Shown: one piece after another, positions 33,910 to 40,411 of the stretch | Numbering within the stretch: the first letter of the stretch is position 1 | Layout: the number at the start of each line of letters is the position of its first letter | Source: Spartobacteria bacterium | GTDB taxonomy: Bacteria; Verrucomicrobiota; Verrucomicrobiia; Chthoniobacterales; UBA10450 | Reading direction: 5' to 3' | DNA length: 64,000 nt | Assembly: GCA_003134765.1 (NCBI GenBank) | Contig: PLCM01000032.1 | Location: forward strand, 62,001-126,000 | Notes under the pieces: generated by a model | What the model saw: only the letters and a program-made list of their open reading frames with translations | Told to the model about the DNA's origin: nothing | The model's database searches: none | Translations under genes and position numbers: made by a program

Positions 33910-33992
33910 CTGTCATCCCGAGCGAAGTCGAGGGACCCCGCGAAACGTCGCTCGACTCACCACGGGATCCCTCGACTTCGCTCGGGATGACG
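33910..33992. repeat. Inverted repeat family C
   Basis: TGTCATCCCGAGCGAAGTCG plus AGGGACCCC pairs with GGGATCCCTCGACTTCGCTC plus GGGATGAC. It lies between the 5' end of the cyclophilin gene and the 3' end of the LolA-like gene. Confidence 0.88.
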
Positions 33993-34009
33993 CCGCTTCG
34001 GGAGCGGCG

Positions 34010-34687
34010 TCACTTCTTGATCTCGAGATACGTCCGAGTCCGGACTTTGCCGGTGCTGGTATCGAACTCCTCGATCCGCATCTGTTTCAAGAACCAACGG
34101 CCCTCGATCTTTTGACCGGAGACGACGGTGAAGCGTTTCGCCAGTTTGCCGCTCCAGTCGTATCCCTCCAACTTCATCAGCGCCCCTGCATCCTTTGCCA
34201 CCCAGAGCCGGACGTTGGAGTACTGCGATTGCCGGTTCGGTGCCTTTAGTTCGAGCTTCCAGCAATCCTGCAGTTGAATAGAGTCGTCGCCCATGACACG
34301 CGCGTTGGGCCAGTAAAGAAATTTAAGAGCCAGGTCTTCGTAAGTCACCCCGGTGTCGCGCACCTTGTGGTCAAATTGTGCCGGCATGATTTTTTCCACG
34401 CCCTCGCGCGTAACCTCCTCCAGCCGCGAATCGTTATCGCTCAGCCGCAATTGCAGCGCCTCGTTCGGATTGGAAAAGGTGTAACGAATCAGCGGCCCCG
34501 TCTGGGTAAGACGAAAGGGAACGATCGTTGCGCCTTCCCGCAGCTGGCCTTGCAGATCCAATTCCTGCTGCGCCTGCCGCAGCCGGACCGACTCGAGAAT
34601 CTCTTTAGCCGGCGGCGGGGCGACCGCGCTCGCGAACGAGAGAATGGTGGTGAGCGCCAGCAGGACGAATCCGATTTTCTTGTGCAT
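34010..34687 (-). CDS. LolA-like outer-membrane lipoprotein-sorting protein
   Basis: The 225-residue protein has a signal peptide (KIGFVLLALTTILSFASA) and a LolA/LolB-like half-barrel pattern. The end region (VSGQKIEGRWFLKQMRIEEF, RTRTYLEIKK) and LKFLYWPNARVMGDDSIQLQDCWKLEL match the group usually annotated as outer membrane lipoprotein-sorting protein, which is distinct from classical LolA. It is probably periplasmic and binds a lipid or lipoprotein. It is divergent from the PAP2 phosphatase gene, with a TTAAGTGTTAAG-type repeat in the 98-base gap. Confidence 0.72.
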   Translation of the reverse strand: MHKKIGFVLLALTTILSFASAVAPPPAKEILESVRLRQAQQELDLQGQLREGATIVPFRLTQTGPLIRYTFSNPNEALQLRLSDNDSRLEEVTREGVEKIMPAQFDHKVRDTGVTYEDLALKFLYWPNARVMGDDSIQLQDCWKLELKAPNRQSQYSNVRLWVAKDAGALMKLEGYDWSGKLAKRFTVVSGQKIEGRWFLKQMRIEEFDTSTGKVRTRTYLEIKK

Positions 34688-34696
34688 CCGAAAGGA

Positions 34697-34778
34697 GTTT
34701 TAAGTGTTAAGTGTTAGGTCTTAGGTGGAGGGCCGTCCGCTCCCTATCCTTAACACTTAATCCTTAACACTTAAAACT
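34697..34778. repeat. AT-rich inverted repeat (family G)
   Basis: GTTTTAAGTGTTAAGTGTTA at the left matches the complement of TTAACACTTAAAAC at the right, around a GC-rich GGAGGGCCGTCCGCTCCC centre. Unlike the copy at 3.1 kb it lies between divergent starts (34687 and 34786), so a terminator role cannot be general. Confidence 0.7.
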
Positions 34779-34785
34779 GGCGGCA

Positions 34786-35427
34786 ATGGATCAGGCAATT
34801 TTTCATCTTATCAACGAACGATGGACGAGCCCGGCGCTCGACTTGTTCATGGCGGCAGTGAGCGACGTGGAAATCTGGAAGCCGTTTATCGCGATCCTGG
34901 TGGTGTGCGCGCTCATTTTCCTGGGGTTTAAGGGCCGCGCCTTCATCATCTGCCTGGTCCTTGCCCTCGCGGTCGCGGATTTTTTCCTGGTCAGCACCTT
35001 GAAAACGGCGATCGACCGACGGAGACCGAAACAGGTGCAAAAGGTGCGGATGGTGCAATTGGAACGAACCCGGCCGCAGTTCCTCACGCTCTTCAAACAA
35101 CCGACAATCCGGTACTCGGATGAAACCGACCGGACGAAATCCGGCCCGTCGTTTCCGTCGGGACATGTCACCGACAACGTGGTCATAGGGACGCTCTGCG
35201 CGCTCTTTTTTCGCCGCTGGGGCTGGTTGTATTTCATCCTGGCGACGGCGATCGGATACTCGCGGATTTATCTCGGGGCGCATTGGCCGAGCGACGTGCT
35301 GGCCACCGCGTTCATGGCCGCAGGCGAGGCGCTGTTGATCGTGGCGTTCGCGGAATTCATCTGGAAACGCTGGGCGCCGCGGTTTGCGCCGGGTTGGTTC
35401 GCCCGGCATCCGCGCCTGATCGAGTAA
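34786..35427 (+). CDS. PAP2 family membrane phosphatase
   Basis: The 213-residue inner-membrane protein carries the three acid-phosphatase motifs: KTAIDRRRP, PSFPSGH and SRIYLGAHWPSD, with about five helices. Such enzymes dephosphorylate undecaprenyl diphosphate or other lipid phosphates at the periplasmic face. The next two genes (GT39 and GT2) follow at 3 and -4 bases, so the operon probably supplies and recycles a lipid carrier for sugar transfer. The precise lipid substrate cannot be told from sequence. Confidence 0.9.
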   Translation: MDQAIFHLINERWTSPALDLFMAAVSDVEIWKPFIAILVVCALIFLGFKGRAFIICLVLALAVADFFLVSTLKTAIDRRRPKQVQKVRMVQLERTRPQFLTLFKQPTIRYSDETDRTKSGPSFPSGHVTDNVVIGTLCALFFRRWGWLYFILATAIGYSRIYLGAHWPSDVLATAFMAAGEALLIVAFAEFIWKRWAPRFAPGWFARHPRLIE

Positions 35428-35430
35428 CGC

Positions 35431-37011
35431 ATGAGCCACACGCGCGCGGTTTGGTTGTTCATCCTGGGTTTGACCGCGATCCGGTTCACTTTTCTCGGCA
35501 CCACGGACCTCTCGTTCGACGAGGCGCATTACTGGATGTGGTCGGACCGTCTCGCCCCGGCTTACTTTAGCAAGGGACCGGGGATCGCCTTTGCGATCCG
35601 TGCCAGCACCGCGATTTTCGGTGCGACCGAATTTGGCGTGCGTTTCTGGAGCCCGATTCTCGGCGCCGCCACCAGCCTGCTCCTCTATTATTTCACGCGG
35701 AAACTGTTCAGCGAGCGGGCCGCTTTCTGGGCGGTCATCGCGCTCAACGCGGTTCCTCTTTTCAACGTCGGCAATCTCATCATGACCATCGATCCGCTCT
35801 CGATCTTCTTTTGGGTGGCGGCCATGTTCACGTTCTGGCTCGCGCTCGAGCGAACCCCAAAGGGGGGCTGGCTTTGGGCGGCCACCGGGTTCCTGATCGG
35901 GCTCGGCTTTCTCTGCAAATACACGAACGCGTTCGAACTCGTCTCTGTCGTCATTGTCCTCGCGCTTGTCCCGCGCCATCGCCGCGAATTCAAGCGGCGA
36001 GGCCTCTACCTTCTCCTTGGCGCCTTCGCCCTTTGCCTCGTCCCGCCCATCATCTGGAACGCGGAGCACGCCTGGATCACGATCTCGCATTTGCGCTCGC
36101 GGGGCGGGCTCGACGAATCGTTCGGCATCCGTCCGCTGGAATTGCTCGGATTTCTCGGCGCACATTTCCTTACCTTTTCCCCGCTTCTTTTTCTGGCTCT
36201 CGCCTGGGCCGTGGTGGCGAACTGGCGCCGGGCCCGGCAACAATTCAAGATCCTTTACCTTTTCTGGTTCGGCCTGCCGGTCTTCGGGTTTTATTTCCTG
36301 CTCTCCTTGAACGATCAGGCGGCCCCGAACTGGGACGTCCTCGCGTTCATCAGCTTGGCGGTCCTGGCGGCGTCTTATTGGACCGAGCGGCTCGAATCGA
36401 ACCGCGCCGCGGCGCGATTTCTTTCCGGAGGGATTTTCGTCGGGCTCGCCCTGAGTTTGTTCGTCGTCGATACCGATCTTCTGCGCACCCTGAATCTCCC
36501 GTTCCCGCATCATCGCGATCCGGCGGATCGCGCCCGCGGCTGGAAATCCGCGTCGCGGGCCGTGGAACAGATTCGGGCTGATCTCGAGGCAAAAAACAAA
36601 GAGCAGCTTTTCATCATTGCTGACCAGCGCGATCGGGCCTCGGAGATGTCGTTCTATTTCGAACGGAAACGGGTCGAAGGCCCGGGCCATCCGCCGGTTT
36701 ACATTGTGGAATCGCAGGACATCTCGAACCAGTTCTCGTTCTGGCCGCGTTACGACGAGTTCGTCGAGGCGCCGCCGAACATGCCGATCCCGGACGGTGA
36801 AGTGTATACCGAGGAGGGTGGAATCAACCAGTTCACCGGCCGAAGCGCGCTTTACGTCCAGAACGGACCGTCGGAGCTTGTGCCGCATAACATTCGCGCC
36901 GCGTTCCAATCGGTCGACCGCATTGCCACCATCGAGGTCAGCCGCTTCGGCCTGAAGATGCGCGAATGGCAGGTGTTTGTTTGCCGGAATTATCGGACAC
37001 TGCCGCTATGA
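35431..37011 (+). CDS. GT39-type membrane glycosyltransferase (ArnT-like)
   Basis: The 526-residue protein is a GT-C enzyme with about ten helices. The DDE-like motif of the first periplasmic loop is LSFDEAHYWMWSDRLAP, and LIMTIDPLSIFFWV and FLCKYTNAFELVS follow the ArnT/PMT pattern. The C-terminal 130 residues form a soluble domain. It would transfer a sugar from a polyprenyl phosphate donor to an acceptor at the periplasmic side, such as lipid A or a protein. The GT2 gene that overlaps its stop (ATGA) is a likely donor synthase, as in ArnC/ArnT pairs. No other arn genes are present, so the sugar is unknown. Confidence 0.85.
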   Translation: MSHTRAVWLFILGLTAIRFTFLGTTDLSFDEAHYWMWSDRLAPAYFSKGPGIAFAIRASTAIFGATEFGVRFWSPILGAATSLLLYYFTRKLFSERAAFWAVIALNAVPLFNVGNLIMTIDPLSIFFWVAAMFTFWLALERTPKGGWLWAATGFLIGLGFLCKYTNAFELVSVVIVLALVPRHRREFKRRGLYLLLGAFALCLVPPIIWNAEHAWITISHLRSRGGLDESFGIRPLELLGFLGAHFLTFSPLLFLALAWAVVANWRRARQQFKILYLFWFGLPVFGFYFLLSLNDQAAPNWDVLAFISLAVLAASYWTERLESNRAAARFLSGGIFVGLALSLFVVDTDLLRTLNLPFPHHRDPADRARGWKSASRAVEQIRADLEAKNKEQLFIIADQRDRASEMSFYFERKRVEGPGHPPVYIVESQDISNQFSFWPRYDEFVEAPPNMPIPDGEVYTEEGGINQFTGRSALYVQNGPSELVPHNIRAAFQSVDRIATIEVSRFGLKMREWQVFVCRNYRTLPL

Positions 37012-37712
37012 ACGCTGGTTCGCCCGCGGTGTCGGTGGTGGTGCCGCTGTTCAACGAAGAAGAAAATGTCCCGATCCTCCAGGCGGAGCTGACCGCGGCG
37101 CTGGGCGGGCTCGATTACGAAATCATTTTCGTCGATGACGGTTCCTCCGATCAAACCGTGAAGCGAATCGCGCCTGAACCTCGGGTCCGGCTGGTGCGGT
37201 TCGAGCGAAATGCCGGGCAGAGCGCGGCGATGTATGCCGGGCTCCAGAGTGCGCGGGGAGCCGTGGCGGTCCTGATCGACGGCGATCTCCAAAACGATCC
37301 CGCCGATATTCCAAAACTGCTCGCCGGGATTGAGGGCGGCGCCGATCTAGTTTGTGGTTTTCGCGCGCAGCGGAAGGACACGGTCGTCAAACGCATCACC
37401 AGCCGGGTTGCGAATTTTGTCCGGAGCCGCTTCACCAAAGATGGCGTGCGCGACACGGGTTGCACCCTGAAAGCGATGAAACGCGAATGCATTGGCGCGC
37501 TGCTTCCATTTAAAGGCATGCATCGCTTCATTCCTGCGCTGGTGAAGGGCGCTGGTTATCGCCTGGTGGAAATCCCCGTAAACCATCGCCCCCGAAAATT
37601 TGGCCAGAGCAAGTACGGGCTCGGCAACCGCGCCCTGCGCGCGACGACCGACATGTTTGGAGTCCGCTGGCTGCTCTCCCGCCGGCTGAATTACAGAGTG
37701 CGCGGCGAATAA
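37008..37712 (+). CDS. GT2 family glycosyltransferase (DPM1/ArnC-like, lacking a membrane tail)
   Basis: The 234-residue GT-A enzyme starts VSVVVPLFNEEENVPIL and has FVDDGSSDQT and LIDGDLQNDPADIPKL (the DxD-type metal site), GFRAQRKDTVVKR and HRPRKFGQSKYGLGNR. It matches polyprenyl-phosphate sugar synthases. Unlike ArnC it has no C-terminal membrane helices, so it resembles the compact DPM1 type. The start at 37008 overlaps the GT39 stop by 4 bases and is preferred over 36966. It probably makes the lipid-linked sugar used by the upstream GT39 enzyme. Confidence 0.9.
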   Translation: MNAGSPAVSVVVPLFNEEENVPILQAELTAALGGLDYEIIFVDDGSSDQTVKRIAPEPRVRLVRFERNAGQSAAMYAGLQSARGAVAVLIDGDLQNDPADIPKLLAGIEGGADLVCGFRAQRKDTVVKRITSRVANFVRSRFTKDGVRDTGCTLKAMKRECIGALLPFKGMHRFIPALVKGAGYRLVEIPVNHRPRKFGQSKYGLGNRALRATTDMFGVRWLLSRRLNYRVRGE

Positions 37713-37735
37713 CGGAATTGGCACGGCTGCGAGGA

Positions 37736-37897
37736 TGTCATCCCGAGGCTGGCGCAGCGCGCCGAGGGACCTCGCAGGCGCTCAATCGCTTACGCGTTAC
37801 TCCGCGCGCTGCCGTCAGATAACGCCTGAATGTTCGCGAGAGGGGAAATTACAGGTTCGAGGTCCCACGGCGCGCTGCGCCAGCCTCGGGATGACAG
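37736..37897. repeat. Inverted repeat family C, long form
   Basis: TGTCATCCCGAGGCTGGCGC pairs with GCGCCAGCCTCGGGATGACA, with GAGGGACCTCG and GAGGTCCCACG inside. It occupies most of the gap of about 275 bases between the GT2 and PTS IIA genes; I see no other structure there. Confidence 0.85.
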
Positions 37898-37987
37898 CGA
37901 TTTTGGCCGTCGCCCGTTTTACGGCCAAATCACGCTTGTCATCCGAAAGCTCCACGTTAAGCTTTCGACCCCCAACGGGAATACTGC

Positions 37988-38452
37988 ATGTCCTTGGCCA
38001 GCCTACTCTCTGCCGAGCAAATCATTCCCGAGATGAAAGCGACGGAACGTTGGAGCGCCATCGTCGAGCTGACCGACCTCCTGGTAGCCCAGGGCAAGAT
38101 CAAGCCCGAGGATCGCGACAGCATCCTCGCGTCGCTCAAGCAACGGGAAGAAACGATGAGCACCGGGATCGGGTTTGGGATTGCGATCCCGCACGCCTCC
38201 TCCGATCGGATCGAAGAAGTGGTGGCCTCCTTTGGCCGCTCTTCGCAAGGAATCGAGTTCGACGCGCTCGATAACGCTCCGGTCAAATTCGTCGTGCTTT
38301 TCATCGTCCCGAAGAACCAGTTTCAAACCCATCTCCGCACTCTGGCTTCCATTGCAAAATTTCTGAACGACCGGAGCGTTCGCGAAAGCCTCGCCGCCGC
38401 GAAGACTGCGGACGAGATCCTGGCCATCTTCCGCGAGCGCAGCCAAAAATAA
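37988..38452 (+). CDS. PTS EIIA domain protein, PtsN/fructose-type
   Basis: The 154-residue protein is a single PTS_EIIA type-2 domain. TGIGFGIAIPHASSDRI contains the phospho-accepting histidine, and VKFVVLFIVPKNQFQTHLRTLASIAKFL is the usual core helix. No sugar permease is present, so it is probably a regulatory phospho-relay protein of the PtsN kind, receiving phosphate from HPr/EI-Ntr. It lies 82 bases before argS, separated by hairpins that look like a GTGG-headed repeat. Confidence 0.88.
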   Translation: MSLASLLSAEQIIPEMKATERWSAIVELTDLLVAQGKIKPEDRDSILASLKQREETMSTGIGFGIAIPHASSDRIEEVVASFGRSSQGIEFDALDNAPVKFVVLFIVPKNQFQTHLRTLASIAKFLNDRSVRESLAAAKTADEILAIFRERSQK

Positions 38453-38455
38453 TCT

Positions 38456-38525
38456 GTGGCCGCCCCGCTCAGTCGGGGCGAATTATCGCGCGGAATAAGT
38501 GGCGATCCGGCAGCTGCCGGACCGC
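38456..38525. repeat. GTGG-headed hairpin pair upstream of argS
   Basis: GTGGCCGCCCCG-CTCAGT-CGGGGCG is followed by TCCGGCAGCTGCCGGA (about 38507-38522). It could be a degenerate REP element, a terminator for the PTS gene, or both. The ATG of argS follows 10 bases later. Confidence 0.5.
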
Positions 38526-38534
38526 GGCAACAGT

Positions 38535-40265
38535 ATGGAGACATTTCAAGAGATTCTTGGACAGAAGATGACGGAAGCGCTTGACGCCTCTGGTCTTCCC
38601 CAGGCCGGCGCGGTGACCCCGGCGACCGACGCGCGCTTCGGCGATTACCAGAGTAACGCTGCGCTCATCCTGGGAAAACAGCTCGGAGAAAATCCACGCG
38701 CGATCGCGCAAAGAATATTGGACGCATACGACCTATGGGACCTATGCGATCCGCCCACGATCGCGGGCGCTGGCTTCATTAACTTTACGCTCCGCTCGGA
38801 AACGATCGCTGCTCACACCGGAGACCTCTTGCGTGATGAACGGCTCGGTGTCGAAAAGGCGGCGACGCCCAAGCGCATCGTCATCGATTTCGGATCTCCG
38901 AACGTCGCCAAGCCGATGCACGTCGGGCACATTCGCAGCACCGTGCTCGGCGATGCGCTCGCCCGGATCGCTTCCTTTCTCGGCCACGAAGTTATCCGGG
39001 ACAATCACATCGGCGATTGGGGGACGCAGTTCGGCATGGTCATTTACGGCTGGAAGCATCTGCTCGATCGCGCCGCCCTCGAGCGCGATCCGATCGCGGA
39101 ATTGGTTCGCATCTACAAAGAGACCAATGAAAAAGCGACGAGCGACCCCAAAGTGCGGGAGGCGGTCCGGGAGGAATTGGTCAAACTCCAGGCCGGCGAC
39201 CCGGAGAATTTCTCGATTTGGAAAGAGACGGTTGACCTTTCCCTGAAGGAATTCGAACGCGCCTATCAGGTGCTGGACATTCATTACGACATCCAGCGAG
39301 GGGAAAGTTTCTACAACGATCGGCTGCCCACAGTGGTGGAGCGCCTGCTTAAATCGGGAATCGCCGAGGTGAGCGAAGGCGCGGTTTGCGTTTTCTTCCG
39401 GGACATTCCCGAGTTGGGAGAAAAGCCCGCCATCATTCGCAAGAGCGACGGGGGGTTCAATTACACCACGACCGATATCGCCACGGTGGATTATCGGATC
39501 CAGGATTTGAAAGCGGACACGGTTTGGCTGGTCGTCGGAGCGCCCCAAATCCTGCACTTCAAACAAATTATCGCGATCGCCCGCCGCGAGGGTTACACGG
39601 CCGATTTTCGCCACGTTACCTTTGGCAGCATTCTCGGCGAAGACCGCAAGCTGATGAAAACGCGCTCGGGCGAAAACGTGCCGTTGCGCGATTTGCTCGA
39701 TGAGGCTGTCCAGCGCGCCCGGAAAATCATCGAAGAGAAGAACCCCGACCTGAGCGAGTCGGAGAAGGTCGACATCGCCCAGAAAGTTGGGATCGGGGCG
39801 GTGAAATACTACGATCTCTCGCAATACCGGATGACCGATTACATTTTTTCCTGGGACCGGATGCTGTCATTCCAAGGGAACACCGCGCCCTATCTGCAGA
39901 ACGCCTACGTTCGCATCCGCTCGATCTTCCGGAAAGCTGCTGTAGCCGTGCCCCTGTGGGGCGCGTTGGATGGCGCGAATCCAGCGAAAATCACCCTGAT
40001 CACGCCCGAAGAAAAATCACTTGCGCTGAAACTCTCCCAGTTCGCCGAAGTTGTCCCGAGCATGCTGAATGATTTCCGTCCGAACCTGCTCGCGAATTAT
40101 CTTTACGAGCTCGCGAACGCCTTCCACTCGTTTTACGAAGCGTGCCCGGTCCTGAAGTCAGAAGAACCGGCTCGCAGCTCTCGTCTCGGGCTATGCGAAC
40201 TGTCCGCGCGGGTTTTGGCGAAAGGCCTCGATCTGCTTGGGATCAACGTCCCGGAAAAGATGTGA
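38535..40265 (+). CDS. argS: Arginyl-tRNA synthetase, with an in-frame REP fragment
   Basis: ArgRS charges tRNA-Arg. The 576-residue class I enzyme shows the N-terminal Add1 domain (about 1-110), the HIGH-type SPNVAKPMHVGHIRST, the arginine-site region HIGDWGTQFGMV, the KMSKS-equivalent GSILGEDRKLMKTRSGEN, and the C-terminal DALR anticodon domain from QGNTAPYLQNAYVRIRSIF. The start at 38535 (METFQEILGQ) is chosen over 38499, which lies in a hairpin. Between IFRK and ITLITPEEK the protein carries AVAVPLWGALDG, encoded by a single GTAG hairpin. Family members are shorter and variable here. Confidence 0.95.
   Translation: METFQEILGQKMTEALDASGLPQAGAVTPATDARFGDYQSNAALILGKQLGENPRAIAQRILDAYDLWDLCDPPTIAGAGFINFTLRSETIAAHTGDLLRDERLGVEKAATPKRIVIDFGSPNVAKPMHVGHIRSTVLGDALARIASFLGHEVIRDNHIGDWGTQFGMVIYGWKHLLDRAALERDPIAELVRIYKETNEKATSDPKVREAVREELVKLQAGDPENFSIWKETVDLSLKEFERAYQVLDIHYDIQRGESFYNDRLPTVVERLLKSGIAEVSEGAVCVFFRDIPELGEKPAIIRKSDGGFNYTTTDIATVDYRIQDLKADTVWLVVGAPQILHFKQIIAIARREGYTADFRHVTFGSILGEDRKLMKTRSGENVPLRDLLDEAVQRARKIIEEKNPDLSESEKVDIAQKVGIGAVKYYDLSQYRMTDYIFSWDRMLSFQGNTAPYLQNAYVRIRSIFRKAAVAVPLWGALDGANPAKITLITPEEKSLALKLSQFAEVVPSMLNDFRPNLLANYLYELANAFHSFYEACPVLKSEEPARSSRLGLCELSARVLAKGLDLLGINVPEKM
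39942..39966. repeat. Single REP inside argS
   Basis: GTAGCCGTGCCCC-TGT-GGGGCGC has the family A head and loop (GTAGCC, TGT) with a different stem. It is in frame and stop-free, placed at the start of the anticodon-binding domain. Confidence 0.75.
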
Positions 40266-40268
40266 AGG

Positions 40269-40405
40269 AAATGACGAAGTTCGAATGCCGAATGCCGAAT
40301 GAATGACGAAGCTCGAATGACGAAAGGCTGCGATGCGCGAGATGCCCTTTCGGATTTCGTCAATCGGGTTTCATTCGTCATTCGTCATTCGTCATTCGAC
40401 ATTCC
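40269..40405. repeat. Inverted heptamer/octamer repeat, family H (AATGACGAA/TTCGTCATT)
   Basis: Repeated AATGACGAA and GAATGCCGAAT units at the left face repeated CATTCGTCATTCGTCATTCG at the right. A second copy lies at 44149-44260. It fills the gap between argS and treY. Confidence 0.75.
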
Positions 40406-40411
40406 CCCGGC

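Noticed and set aside
34771-36909. 712-codon minus-strand ORF across the PAP2 and GT39 genes
   Set aside because: It is antisense to two genes with clear family motifs. Its product is an Arg/Glu/Pro-rich shadow typical of GC-rich antisense frames, without domain signals.
37736-37897. Family C hairpins considered as ordinary intrinsic terminators
   Set aside because: Arms are nearly identical between distant loci, the copies occur also upstream of genes and within the 5' region of one gene, and no U-tract follows. A dispersed repeat explains them better.
38742-39824. 360-codon minus-strand ORF opposite argS
   Set aside because: It is antisense to conserved ArgRS catalytic motifs.
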